DNA from: Chitinophaga sp. Cy-1792
GTDB lineage: Bacteria; Bacteroidota; Bacteroidia; Chitinophagales; Chitinophagaceae
Direction: 5' to 3'
NCBI RefSeq assembly: GCF_011752935.1
Contig: NZ_VWWO01000001.1
Coordinates: 1,984,001-2,048,000 of the forward strand
Length of the DNA stretch: 64,000 nucleotides
Shown piece after piece: positions 35,655 to 44,408 of the stretch. The translations under genes were made by a program, and so were the position numbers. Below the pieces are notes generated by a model that worked only from the letters and a program-made list of their open reading frames with translations, was not told the origin of the DNA and made no database searches. The first letter of the stretch is position 1. Each line of letters starts with the position of its first letter.

Positions 35655-36476
35655 ATGAGCGAACTCACCGATCAGATTAAAGCAGCGAGTGATTATATCA
35701 GTAAATTCTGGAATGAAAAGCCACTGGCGGGCGTTATCCTGGGTTCTGGCCTGGGCGACCTGGTGGAAGATATTGAAGATCCAATCGAAATTCCTTATAA
35801 AGACATCCCGCATTTTCCGGTATCGACCGTAGAAGGCCATTCCGGTAAGCTGATCCTGGGTTTCATGGGCGACAGACCTATCGTTGCCATGGCAGGCCGC
35901 TTCCATTATTATGAAGGCTTCTCTATGAAACAGGTGACTTTCCCGGTTAGAGTAATGAAGGAGCTGGGTATCCATACCCTCTTCATTTCCAACGCTGCCG
36001 GCGGTATGAACCCTGATTTCAGCGTAGGTGACCTGATGATCATCCGCGATCATATCAATCTTCAGCCGGAACATCCGCTGCGTGGACCTAACGAAAGTAC
36101 CCTCGGCCCACGTTTCCCGGATATGAGCGAGCCTTATAATAAAGAACTGATTTACCGCGCAGTAGAAATTGCAGCCATGAATCAGATCGACCTGCATTCA
36201 GGCGTTTACGTAGGCGTTCAGGGCCCAACCTTCGAAACAAGGGCAGAATATAAATATATGCATATCATCGGTGGCGACGCCGTAGGTATGAGCACCGTGC
36301 CAGAAGTAATTGTGGCTGCCCACGCCGGTCTGCGCGTATTTGCCATGAGTGTAATCACCGATATCGGTATCCGTGAAGAGGAAAATGTGATTACCCACGA
36401 AGAAGTACTGGAAGCTGCAAAAGCTGCAGAACCAAAACTTACCCTTATTTTTAGTGAATTAATCCGACAACTGTAA
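35655..36476 (+). CDS. Purine nucleoside phosphorylase (trimeric PNP type)
   Basis: 273 residues. Phosphate loop VILGSGLGDL, phosphate and ribose contacts VEGHSGKL and AGRFHYYEGF, LFISNAAGGMNP, GPTFETRAEYKY (purine-binding Glu), and the base-site Asn replaced within VITDIGIR. This is the trimeric PNP/XapA family, which splits guanosine, inosine and deoxy forms with phosphate. Its stop codon is followed immediately by the ATG of the putative porin gene (TAAATG), so the two share a transcript, though a functional link is not obvious. Confidence 0.93.
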   Translation: MSELTDQIKAASDYISKFWNEKPLAGVILGSGLGDLVEDIEDPIEIPYKDIPHFPVSTVEGHSGKLILGFMGDRPIVAMAGRFHYYEGFSMKQVTFPVRVMKELGIHTLFISNAAGGMNPDFSVGDLMIIRDHINLQPEHPLRGPNESTLGPRFPDMSEPYNKELIYRAVEIAAMNQIDLHSGVYVGVQGPTFETRAEYKYMHIIGGDAVGMSTVPEVIVAAHAGLRVFAMSVITDIGIREEENVITHEEVLEAAKAAEPKLTLIFSELIRQL

Positions 36477-38477
36477 ATGCATCTTCCTTTTCGGATGAGA
36501 TTTCTGATATTCACGTGCCTGTTCCTCCTGGGAGGATCACAGCTGATGGCACAATTTAATACCAACCGCCTCAACAGCATGGGCGGTGGTGGCGGCGGTG
36601 GCGGCGGCAAAATGCAACGCGATACCGCACACCATAAAGAGGAACTGGATACGCTTACATTAAGCTATCGTTACCTGAATGCGCCTTATCAATACACCAT
36701 CGACTCGCTGGTGAATGATTTCAGCGCGCAGTTCCTGAAAGTGCCCGCCAGTTACATGACTACGGGCAACAGCGGTGGCGCAGCCAGAAACCTGATCGTT
36801 TCCCCTTTGATGAAAGCCGGATTCGACGCCGGTTTTCACGCATATGACGTCTACGCCAATACCCACGAAACTGCCAGGTTTTACCACACTACCAAGCCGT
36901 ATACAGAAATGAACTACCTGGTAGGTAGTAAACAGGAACAGATCATCGGGGTAACCACCACGCAAAACCGTACAGAAAGGTTCAACTTCATGTTTGATTA
37001 CCGCAAGGTAAATGCACCGGGATACTATAAATCCCAGACTACCAGCCATGATACGTATCGCCTGACGGCACGCTACCAGACTAAAAATAAAAGGGCAAAT
37101 ACCTATCTCGACTTTTATTATAACAACCTGAAAGGCGGAGAAAACGGCGGTATCAGAAATGACTCCTTCCTGCATATCTCCAGTTATAATAACCGTAGAA
37201 CCATTCCCGTTAACCTCGGGAACGAAAACAGTACTACGTATAACTTCTTCAGTACCAGCATTCCTGTAAAGTCGCAGTACCAGCAGTTAGGGTTGATGAT
37301 CCAGCAACAGTACGACTGGGGCAACGGTGTCACCATCCATATCAACGACAGTACCGACTATTACAAGTATGACCCTTACTTCAGGGTGCAGTATACCTTC
37401 AATCTCCAGAGCGATAACTATCAGTTCATGGATAACAACCCGGATACTGCGTATTACCCTAGCCGTTATGGGATACAGGTAGCGCTGAACGACTCCGCCA
37501 TGCTGGCCAAACACCAATGGCGATTGTTATCCAACGACTTATCACTGCTATCGTTTCCCGTACGTGGCAACCTGAACCACTTTATTAGTGTGGGTACCAG
37601 GTTCGAGAGCCTGCAGGGAACCTTCCTGGATGCCGATATCAGCTTCAGTAACATGGTGTTACATGGAGAATATCGTAACAAGACCAAAAACAACCTTTGG
37701 GATTTCTCTGCCAAAGGAGAGTTTTATCTCGCAGGACAAAATATCGGTGATTATAATGTCAGTGGTATGCTGAGGCGCCATCTGAATGATGTACTGGGAG
37801 ATATGAAGTTGTCTGTTAATAACGTAAACAGAGAACCATCTTATGTTTACAAGTATTTCAACAGTAACAGGACGATCTGGTACAACGAAACGCTGGCAAA
37901 GGAAAATATCACACAGTTACAGTTTGCGACCGAGAACCCGAAGCTGAAATATAATCTTGCGGTAAATTATTTCATGTTTACCAACTATACCTACATGAAG
38001 GATTATTACCACAGTGCGCAATATGGCTCACTGTTTAACCTGTTGCAGGTGGTGTTCAGCAAGAAATTCACGTTCCATCCGTTTGCATGGTATATCGACG
38101 TGGCCTTCCAGCAGGTACATGGCAACGGGCCTATGAACGTGCCTACCCTGTGGACGCGCAACAGGCTTGCCTTCGAGAAAAAACTCTATACCAACCTCAA
38201 TCTGGTAACTGGTCTTGAGTTTAAGTATAATACAGATTATTATGGCGATGATTATTCTCCGCTGAATGGTCAGTGGGTTTACCAGAATAAGACCAAAGTA
38301 AGCTATGTAGCACCGGATATTGCTGCGTTTGCGCATTTCCGTATTAAATCCTTCTCGGCTTTCGTACGTGCGGAAAACCTCAATACCCTGTTTGCCAACA
38401 GTAATATGGCGGCGCCGTTGTATCCGTACAACAACTTCGATTTCAGGTTAGGTATACGTTGGTGGTTTATTAACTAA
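36477..38477 (+). CDS. Putative porin (outer-membrane beta-barrel)
   Basis: 666 residues. A signal peptide ends about LMAQ; an internal ATG at 36495 is an equally good start. A run of nine glycines (about 37-45) follows the signal. The rest is rich in alternating aromatic/polar strands, for example FNFMFDYRKVNAPGYYKSQTT, YLDFYYNNLKGG and FDFRLGIRWWFIN, ending in an aromatic residue and Asn as in barrels assembled by BAM. It matches the Bacteroidota 'putative porin' family. The barrel probably sits in the outer membrane; the substrate is unknown. It directly follows the nucleoside phosphorylase gene. Confidence 0.82.
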   Translation: MHLPFRMRFLIFTCLFLLGGSQLMAQFNTNRLNSMGGGGGGGGGKMQRDTAHHKEELDTLTLSYRYLNAPYQYTIDSLVNDFSAQFLKVPASYMTTGNSGGAARNLIVSPLMKAGFDAGFHAYDVYANTHETARFYHTTKPYTEMNYLVGSKQEQIIGVTTTQNRTERFNFMFDYRKVNAPGYYKSQTTSHDTYRLTARYQTKNKRANTYLDFYYNNLKGGENGGIRNDSFLHISSYNNRRTIPVNLGNENSTTYNFFSTSIPVKSQYQQLGLMIQQQYDWGNGVTIHINDSTDYYKYDPYFRVQYTFNLQSDNYQFMDNNPDTAYYPSRYGIQVALNDSAMLAKHQWRLLSNDLSLLSFPVRGNLNHFISVGTRFESLQGTFLDADISFSNMVLHGEYRNKTKNNLWDFSAKGEFYLAGQNIGDYNVSGMLRRHLNDVLGDMKLSVNNVNREPSYVYKYFNSNRTIWYNETLAKENITQLQFATENPKLKYNLAVNYFMFTNYTYMKDYYHSAQYGSLFNLLQVVFSKKFTFHPFAWYIDVAFQQVHGNGPMNVPTLWTRNRLAFEKKLYTNLNLVTGLEFKYNTDYYGDDYSPLNGQWVYQNKTKVSYVAPDIAAFAHFRIKSFSAFVRAENLNTLFANSNMAAPLYPYNNFDFRLGIRWWFIN

Positions 38478-38503
38478 TTACGTTTACCGCTTATATAAAA
38501 CTG

Positions 38504-38534
38504 GCCCTCATCGACAGCGATGGGGGCTTTTTTT
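38504..38534 (+). terminator. Terminator of the nucleoside phosphorylase-porin operon
   Basis: GCCCTCATCG-ACAG-CGATGGGGGC (38504-38527, one G-U pair) followed by T7. Confidence 0.85.
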
Positions 38535-38548
38535 ATGGTAAAAAGCCT

Positions 38549-38556
38549 TATTTTTG
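38549..38556 (+). promoter_or_regulatory. -7 element of the metal-associated cluster
   Basis: TATTTTTG ends only ten bases before the ATG at 38566, so the transcript would be nearly leaderless. It excludes the in-frame GTG at 38554 as a start. Confidence 0.6.
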
Positions 38557-38565
38557 TGGCGTAAC

Positions 38566-38955
38566 ATGAAGAAATTTTTTGCCATATTATTTGCCGCAGT
38601 GTATATCACGCTTACCAGCGGGGTTGCATTGAACCTGCATTACTGCATGGGCAAACTGGCTTCTGTTGATTTGCAGTCGGATGTTGCCGAAATCTGCAAT
38701 AAATGTAAGAAGCCGGCAAAAAACATGGATTGTTGCCAGGACCTTTTCAAATTCTGTAAAGTAACCGAAAGCCATCATGCAGCACCTGCCATACAGCAGG
38801 ATTTCAGTATTGCTGCTGCGCTTCAGTTGCCGGTAAAGGTCCTTCCTGAACCAGCAGTAATGGCTATTACTGAACGCCAGGAAATACGCCCGCATGGTCC
38901 CCCGGATATCCGGAAAGTCCCCATATTCCTTCAAAACTGCACTTTTCTGATCTGA
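38566..38955 (+). CDS. HYC_CC_PP family protein
   Basis: 129 residues. N-terminal signal or membrane segment (MKKFFAILFAAVYITLTSGVA). The name-giving motifs are all present: HYC (NLHYCMGKL), a CxxC (CNKC), CC (MDCCQDLFKFC) and PP (HGPPDIRK). Six cysteines suggest metal or disulfide chemistry in the periplasm. Function is undescribed. It opens a same-strand cluster with a periplasmic HMA protein, a beta-barrel protein and an HMA-AraC regulator, which supports a metal-handling role, probably copper. Confidence 0.8.
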   Translation: MKKFFAILFAAVYITLTSGVALNLHYCMGKLASVDLQSDVAEICNKCKKPAKNMDCCQDLFKFCKVTESHHAAPAIQQDFSIAAALQLPVKVLPEPAVMAITERQEIRPHGPPDIRKVPIFLQNCTFLI

Positions 38956-39047
38956 TTTCAGCAATCTTCCCCCAAATGCTCCAATAGGAGTAAATATGTT
39001 AATTGCTGAAAAATAAATCTTAACAGATAATAAAAAATCATCAGATC

Positions 39048-39590
39048 ATGAAATTCCTAACACTGATTGTTCTCGCTTTAGGTATCACCTTTGGTGCCAG
39101 TGCCCAATATAAAAAAGCAGCTGTTCAGGCTACCGGCCTTACCTGCGCCATGTGTTCCAATGCCACTTTGAAATCATTGGAAACATTATCCTTTGTTGAT
39201 AAGATTGACACTGACCTGGAAAATACCACCTTCATCCTGTATTTTAAACCAGGAGCGGCCGTGGATATCGATGCCATTAAAAATAAAGTGGAAGATGCCG
39301 GATTTTCTGTTGGAAAACTGGTAATAACGGCAAATTTTGATCAGACAGAAGTGAAAAATGATACCCATGTGCCTTTTGCCGGCAGCACCCTTCACTTTAT
39401 GCATGTGAAAGACCAGGTACTTAAAGGGGATCAGAATCTGACTGTAATTGATAAAGACTTCGTATCTACCAAACAATATAAAAAGTATGCAACTGAAACC
39501 AGTATGGCATGCTACAAAACAGGCATGATGGGCGATTGCTGCCACAGCGGTAATAAGGCCTCTAACAGAGTTTATCACGTAACTATCTGA
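39048..39590 (+). CDS. Periplasmic heavy-metal-associated (HMA) domain protein
   Basis: 180 residues. Signal peptide ending ASAQ. HMA fold (about 24-92) with the metal-binding pair C33-x-x-C36 in GLTCAMCSNAT and the pattern DAIKNKVEDAGFSV. A second beta domain follows, closed by a Cys/His-rich tail (CYKTGMMGDCCHSG) that could add a binding site. HMA CxxC proteins commonly carry Cu(I); being exported, this one would chaperone or buffer the metal in the periplasm. It lies 92 bases after the HYC_CC_PP gene and 25 bases before the barrel gene. Confidence 0.85.
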   Translation: MKFLTLIVLALGITFGASAQYKKAAVQATGLTCAMCSNATLKSLETLSFVDKIDTDLENTTFILYFKPGAAVDIDAIKNKVEDAGFSVGKLVITANFDQTEVKNDTHVPFAGSTLHFMHVKDQVLKGDQNLTVIDKDFVSTKQYKKYATETSMACYKTGMMGDCCHSGNKASNRVYHVTI

Positions 39591-39615
39591 TGCTGTTTTA
39601 TTTATAGGAAGATAT

Positions 39616-40482
39616 ATGAAGAGATTAATATTCACAGTGGTGGCCTTACTGGCCATCACTGGTATGGCTACCGCACAGGAATTATATGTTAACAGTGAAC
39701 CTGCCAGCAATATGCCGGCTAACTCGATGGGGTTCAGGCTCACCGGAAAAGGCATGACGATGGACCAGACAGGTCGTACGGCGCTCAGAGTAGAACCGGA
39801 GGTCATGTTTGGTATCACCAAAAAGCTGATGGTACACCTGGCCGCCTACGGTTCAGATATGATGCAATCCAACTTCCGTTTTGAAGGAGGGAGTATCTAC
39901 GCTAAATACAGGTTCCTGTCGCACGATGAGCAACATGCCCATTTCCGAATGGCAGCCTACGTAAAAGGTTCTTTGATAAACAATCCGATAATGCCTGCAC
40001 CGGATATGTCGTCCAAACCCTACCGCAATGCGGACTTTGACCTGGATGGCAGCAACAGCGGTATAACTGGCGGGATTATTGCCACTCAGCTGCTGCATAA
40101 ACTGGCGCTGTCAGGAACGGCAGGTTATACCCGGTATTTGAACAATACCAGGGATAATATACCTCCCGACATGTTTGCCACGGACGCAGTCAATTATACG
40201 CTGAGTGCGGGTTACCTGGTATTACCGGTGAAATACAAAAGCTATAAACAAACGAATCTGAACCTCTATGTGGAGTTGCTGGGGAAAACCAACCTGACCA
40301 ACACCGCATTGGCAAAAGGTAGTTACATTGATGTAGCGCCGGCTGTACAGTTCATCTTCAATAGTGTCACGCGACTGGATTTTTCGTACAGGACGCAGCT
40401 GGCAGGAAGTATGGACAGAAATGTCTATAATTCGTTTTTAGTAAGATTAGAACATAATATCTTTAATGTTTTAAAGAAATAA
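39616..40482 (+). CDS. Outer-membrane beta-barrel-like protein of the metal cluster
   Basis: 288 residues. Signal peptide (MKRLIFTVVALLAITGMATAQ). The remainder is predicted all-beta with alternating aromatic strands, such as IYAKYRFLSHDEQHAHFRMAA, VNYTLSAGYLVLPV and NLNLYVELLGKTN. It contains Met-rich stretches (GKGMTMDQ, PIMPAPDMSS) that would suit copper. It looks like the transporter-like outer-membrane proteins found near copper genes in Bacteroidota, but the match is general. Five bases separate it from the HMA-AraC regulator, indicating an operon. Confidence 0.6.
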   Translation: MKRLIFTVVALLAITGMATAQELYVNSEPASNMPANSMGFRLTGKGMTMDQTGRTALRVEPEVMFGITKKLMVHLAAYGSDMMQSNFRFEGGSIYAKYRFLSHDEQHAHFRMAAYVKGSLINNPIMPAPDMSSKPYRNADFDLDGSNSGITGGIIATQLLHKLALSGTAGYTRYLNNTRDNIPPDMFATDAVNYTLSAGYLVLPVKYKSYKQTNLNLYVELLGKTNLTNTALAKGSYIDVAPAVQFIFNSVTRLDFSYRTQLAGSMDRNVYNSFLVRLEHNIFNVLKK

Positions 40483-40487
40483 CCACC

Positions 40488-41072
40488 ATGTCGAAAAACG
40501 AGGCGACTACCGAACTTTTCGTTAAAAATATGGTCTGCCCGCGTTGTATCAAGGTGGTAACCTCCATACTTGAAGACAAGGGCCTGACAGTGAAAAAAAT
40601 GGAGCTTGGAAAGGCGACCATTGCAGGAAAAATAAATGCAGACCAGCTGAATGAGCTGATTCCGGCATTGCAACACGAAGGATTTTTACTGATTGATGAT
40701 AAGAAACAACAATTGGTTGCAGCCATTAAGAGTATCATTGTTGACACCGTCCATTACTCTGATCTGGATGAGTTAAAAGAGAATTTTTCTACGCTGTTAT
40801 CAACGCGTTTACAGAAAGATTATCATCTGCTCAGCAGCTTGTTCTCTGAACTGGAAGGCACTACCATTGAACAGTATATCATCCAGCAGAAAATTGAAAG
40901 AGTGAAGGAATTGTTGCGATATAATGAATTGAGTCTGAGTGAAATAAGTTACCAATTGGGCTACAGTAGTGTGGCGCATTTGTCTGCCCAGTTCAAAAAA
41001 GTTACCGGAATGACGCCGAGTCAGTTCCGGCAGCAACCGGAAGGAGGACGTATTTCGCTGGACGAAATTTAA
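40488..41072 (+). CDS. HMA-AraC fusion regulator
   Basis: 194 residues. The N-terminal HMA-like domain (1-75) has the metal-site pair C17-x-x-C20 (MVCPRCIKVV). A helical linker leads to an AraC-type double helix-turn-helix (about 115-185): ERVKELLRYNELSLSEISYQLGYSSVAHLSAQFKKV is interrupted only by typical AraC spacing and ends GMTPSQFRQ. It has no signal peptide, so it senses metal in the cytoplasm. As the last gene of the metal cluster it probably controls that cluster. The metal is unknown; Cu(I) is the first guess. Confidence 0.82.
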   Translation: MSKNEATTELFVKNMVCPRCIKVVTSILEDKGLTVKKMELGKATIAGKINADQLNELIPALQHEGFLLIDDKKQQLVAAIKSIIVDTVHYSDLDELKENFSTLLSTRLQKDYHLLSSLFSELEGTTIEQYIIQQKIERVKELLRYNELSLSEISYQLGYSSVAHLSAQFKKVTGMTPSQFRQQPEGGRISLDEI

Positions 41073-41123
41073 AAATAATATAACCGTTAACGGTAGACGA
41101 TAGTTGTTTTAGTTTTAGTTTTT

Positions 41124-41155
41124 AAGAGGCTGCTAATCGTGGCAGCCTCTTTTTT
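41124..41155 (+). terminator. Terminator of the metal-associated cluster
   Basis: AAGAGGCTGC/GCAGCCTCTT (41124-41133 with 41142-41151), 8-base loop, T-run. Confidence 0.85.
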
Positions 41156-41168
41156 AAAATTGTGAGGT

Positions 41169-41240
41169 ATGAAAAAGGTTTTAACCGGTTTTTTGAAATT
41201 CCTGCAATCACTTTTTGTGAAGAAGGATTGTTGCAGGTAA
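41169..41240 (+). CDS. Possible 23-residue peptide ending in Cys-Cys-Arg
   Basis: ATG at 41169, stop at 41238. It encodes an amphipathic helix (MKKVLTGFLKFLQSLF) followed by VKKDCCR. It sits in a 237-base gap between the metal cluster terminator and the L,D-transpeptidase gene, with no obvious promoter or strong ribosome site. A short ORF of this size can arise by chance; only its ordered amphipathic pattern and the vicinal cysteines next to metal genes make it worth recording. Confidence 0.25.
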   Translation: MKKVLTGFLKFLQSLFVKKDCCR

Positions 41241-41309
41241 TATTTAATAACAGAAAATTTCCGGCACAGTATTCGCAAATTGCTATCTTTACTTAGCGAT
41301 TAACTGCAG

Positions 41310-42992
41310 ATGAAGAACAAGAAATTAATTATCAGCTTTCTATTAGGATCTGGAGTATTTGTACTGTTAGCCTGTGGAAATAATAAGAAAAAGTACACTG
41401 CCCCAAAACAAAAACAAATAGTTGTCAACGTCAGGGAACTGGACGAAGTAGTGAAAGAAAGTATTTCAGAACGTCTTTCCTTACTCTCGGATAACGATGG
41501 CCTTTTAGAGGATAGTATCCGCGCCTTTCGTTCCCAGGCACTCCAGGATTTTTACCAGGTACATGCACATCAGGCCGAATGGTCTGACCATGGAAAAATC
41601 CATCCTGTAGCGGATTCCATGATGGAATGGATCCAACACGCCGAAGAAGTAGGATTGTTGCCGGCACAATACCATGCCAATGCATTATCCCAGACCTTCG
41701 ATCAGTTACACAATGATGCCAACGCCCGCAAAGACGCTGCCCTATGGGCTAAAATGGATGTGCTGCTTACAGATGCATTCATGAAAATGTCTTCAGACCT
41801 GCACTTCGGAGCAGGCCCGCGCGACAGTATCACCCTTCAGAAAGATTCTCTCTATGCCACCAGCTTCCTGGTTTCCAGGCTACAGCAGGCATTGAGCGAA
41901 AACAACATCAGTGCTTTCTACGATAGTCTGCAACCGGTACATCCAGGCTATGTGGCACTCAAAGAAGGTATCCGCACTTTTAAGGAAAAGTATGACCATA
42001 TGAAATGGGATACTTTGCCGCTTAACTACACCGATACGCTGGGATTCCGTCAGCTGCTCACTTACAGACTCGTACAGGGCGGCTATATGGACACTACCGG
42101 TACTGAGGGCGCAGTAGATACTGTTGCCATCAAAAAAGGTGTGAAAGCTTTCCAGAACGAATTTAACATCTACCCTGATGGCGTTGCCGGCAAACGTACA
42201 GTGATAGCGCTGAACAGAACACCGCACGACTGGATCATGCAGGCTGCCGTAAACATGGACCGCTGGCGTAAACTGGCCGATACCATGCCAACGCAGTATA
42301 TCCTTGTAAATGTACCGGGATATACCATGCGCGTATTTGATTCAGGAGAAGTGAAACTGGAATCCAGGGTGATCGTAGGCGCACCACGCACACGTACACC
42401 GATGCTGAATTCCTATATGAGCAACTTCATGCTGTTCCCTTACTGGCGCGTTCCATACAGCATCGTATTCAAGGAAATGTTGCCTGCCATTAAGAAAAAT
42501 GTTGGTTATCTCGCTTCTAAAAATCTGGAAGTAATTGATAAAAATGGCGAAGCCATTGACCCACATACCATCGACTGGAGCAAAATTACCAAAGACCATT
42601 TCCCTTATGTATTACGCCAGATGGATGGTATTGATAACTCACTGGGTATTATGAAATTTAATTTCAGAAATAAATTCAGTGTATATCTTCACGATACCAA
42701 TAACCGCGGACTGTTTAAAAACTCGATGCGTGCTATGAGCCATGGATGCGTACGTGTACAGCAGTGGGATAGTCTGGCACAATACCTCGTACGTGGCGAT
42801 ACTGCCCGTCATACCGGCGATAGTATCAATGCATGGATCAGCAGAGGTGAAAAGAAACAAATAGATCTGCGTCAGCATGTACCTATTTACCTGCGTTATT
42901 TTACGGCAGAAGGTAAGGATGGCAAACTTGTTTTCTTCGATGATATTTATGGAGAAGACAAAGTATTACGCAGAGAAATGAAATATAACTAA
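41310..42992 (+). CDS. L,D-transpeptidase (YcbB-type) lipoprotein
   Basis: 560 residues. Lipoprotein signal with lipobox LLAC (Cys 22). A helical N-terminal region and a peptidoglycan-binding domain (about 255-305, FQNEFNIYPDGVAGKRTVIALN) precede the YkuD catalytic domain with the nucleophile Cys about 480 in SHGCVRVQQWDSLAQYL and His in YLHDT. It forms 3-3 peptidoglycan crosslinks or attaches proteins to the wall, and should act in the periplasm. The family resemblance is to E. coli YcbB/LdtD. Monocistronic between two terminators. Confidence 0.9.
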   Translation: MKNKKLIISFLLGSGVFVLLACGNNKKKYTAPKQKQIVVNVRELDEVVKESISERLSLLSDNDGLLEDSIRAFRSQALQDFYQVHAHQAEWSDHGKIHPVADSMMEWIQHAEEVGLLPAQYHANALSQTFDQLHNDANARKDAALWAKMDVLLTDAFMKMSSDLHFGAGPRDSITLQKDSLYATSFLVSRLQQALSENNISAFYDSLQPVHPGYVALKEGIRTFKEKYDHMKWDTLPLNYTDTLGFRQLLTYRLVQGGYMDTTGTEGAVDTVAIKKGVKAFQNEFNIYPDGVAGKRTVIALNRTPHDWIMQAAVNMDRWRKLADTMPTQYILVNVPGYTMRVFDSGEVKLESRVIVGAPRTRTPMLNSYMSNFMLFPYWRVPYSIVFKEMLPAIKKNVGYLASKNLEVIDKNGEAIDPHTIDWSKITKDHFPYVLRQMDGIDNSLGIMKFNFRNKFSVYLHDTNNRGLFKNSMRAMSHGCVRVQQWDSLAQYLVRGDTARHTGDSINAWISRGEKKQIDLRQHVPIYLRYFTAEGKDGKLVFFDDIYGEDKVLRREMKYN

Positions 42993-43024
42993 CTAATCAT
43001 AAAATAGAATCGCTAAGCATACTT

Positions 43025-43068
43025 AGCCCTGGTTTGAACTGCTTCATCCATGCAGGCAAACCAGGGCT
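43025..43068 (+). terminator. Terminator of the L,D-transpeptidase gene
   Basis: 12-bp stem AGCCCTGGTTTG/CAAACCAGGGCT (43025-43036 with 43057-43068), 20-base loop, T-rich end. Confidence 0.75.
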
Positions 43069-43107
43069 TTTGCTTTTTCAGGCAGCTATATAAGCTATAA
43101 AAAAAAT

Positions 43108-43137
43108 AGCCCCGGTCAGTAATTAACTGCCGGGGCT
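43108..43137 (-). terminator. Terminator of the eukaryotic-type icd gene
   Basis: AGCCCCGG...CCGGGGCT (43108-43115 with 43130-43137), extended by CAGT/ACTG with one bulged T. On the minus strand it is followed by ATTTTTTTT. Confidence 0.8.
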
Positions 43138-43175
43138 TATATTTTAAGACGCCTTTAGGGGCGGGCTTATGCTGA

Positions 43176-44408
43176 TTATTTACCCAGTTTCACTTTCAGT
43201 GCGCTGTCCAGTGCTTCCAGGAATTCTTCGGTATAGAGGTAATCTTTACCGTGTTCAACTTTGTTGCCATGGATACAAACGGCCAGATCTTTGGTCATTT
43301 TACCACTTTCAACAACCTCGATACAAACTTGTTCCAGTGCCTGGCAGAAGTTGATCAGGTCCTGGTTGTTATCGAGTTTACCACGGAATTCCAGACCGCG
43401 TGTCCATGCGAAGATGGAAGCGATTGGGTTGGTAGAGGTTGGTTTACCAGCCTGGTGATCGCGGTAGTGGCGGGTTACGGTACCGTGAGCAGCTTCAGCT
43501 TCCATGGTTTTACCATCAGGCGTAACCAGGGTGGAAGTCATCAGACCGAGGGAACCAAAACCTTGTGCAACGGTGTCGGACTGAACGTCGCCATCGTAGT
43601 TTTTACAAGCCCATACGAAGTTACCATGCCATTTCAGTGCAGAAGCAACCATGTCATCGATCAGGCGATGTTCGTACACCAGACCGTGTTTATCGAATTC
43701 AGCTTTGAATTCGTTTTGATAGATGTCTTCGAAGATATCTTTGAAGCGGCCATCGTATTTTTTCAGGATGGTGTTTTTGGTGCTGAGGTACAGCGGCCAT
43801 TTTTTCATCAGGGCCTGGTTGAAGCAGGAGCGTGCAAAACCTTTGATAGACTCGTCGGTATTGTACATTGCCAGTGCAACGCCATCGCCTTTGAAGTTGT
43901 ACACTTCAAATTCCTGTGTTTCACCATTTTCGCCTTCGAATTTGATGGTCAGTTTACCTTTACCTTTAGTTACGAAGTCAGTAGCGCGGTATTGGTCACC
44001 AAAAGCGTGACGACCGATACAGATTGGAGCGGTCCAGTTAGGAACCAGACGTGGAACGTTACTCATTACGATTGGCTCGCGGAATACAGTACCATCCAGG
44101 ATGTTACGGATAGTTCCGTTTGGAGACTTCCACATCTGTTTCAGGTTGAATTCTTTTACGCGTGCTTCATCCGGAGTGATGGTAGCACATTTGATACCAA
44201 CACCTACTTCTTTGATAGCGTTTGCTGCATCAATGGTAACCTGGTCGTTGGTAGCATCACGATGCTCCATTCCCAGATCAAAATATTTGATTTCTACGTC
44301 CAGGTATGGAAGTATCAGTTTGTCCTTAATGAATTTCCAGATGATTCGTGTCATCTCATCTCCATCCAGCTCAACTACCGGATTAGCAACTTTAATTTTT
44401 TCTGCCAT
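43176..44408 (-). CDS. icd: NADP-dependent isocitrate dehydrogenase, eukaryotic-like (type II)
   Basis: 410 residues. The sequence follows human IDH1/2-type enzymes: [57 protein letters not shown], and [15 protein letters not shown]. The NADP-specifying element GTVTRHYR (Arg-His, equivalent to R314-H315 of IDH1) is intact. It oxidises isocitrate to 2-oxoglutarate in the TCA cycle and supplies NADPH. Its upstream neighbour on the same strand, 350 bases away, encodes a different, E. coli-type isocitrate dehydrogenase. Confidence 0.95.
   Translation of the reverse strand: MAEKIKVANPVVELDGDEMTRIIWKFIKDKLILPYLDVEIKYFDLGMEHRDATNDQVTIDAANAIKEVGVGIKCATITPDEARVKEFNLKQMWKSPNGTIRNILDGTVFREPIVMSNVPRLVPNWTAPICIGRHAFGDQYRATDFVTKGKGKLTIKFEGENGETQEFEVYNFKGDGVALAMYNTDESIKGFARSCFNQALMKKWPLYLSTKNTILKKYDGRFKDIFEDIYQNEFKAEFDKHGLVYEHRLIDDMVASALKWHGNFVWACKNYDGDVQSDTVAQGFGSLGLMTSTLVTPDGKTMEAEAAHGTVTRHYRDHQAGKPTSTNPIASIFAWTRGLEFRGKLDNNQDLINFCQALEQVCIEVVESGKMTKDLAVCIHGNKVEHGKDYLYTEEFLEALDSALKVKLGK

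Noticed and set aside
39048..39590. HMA protein as a fragment of a copper P-type ATPase
   Set aside because: It has its own signal peptide and stop, and no ATPase motifs (CPC, DKTG) occur in the cluster.
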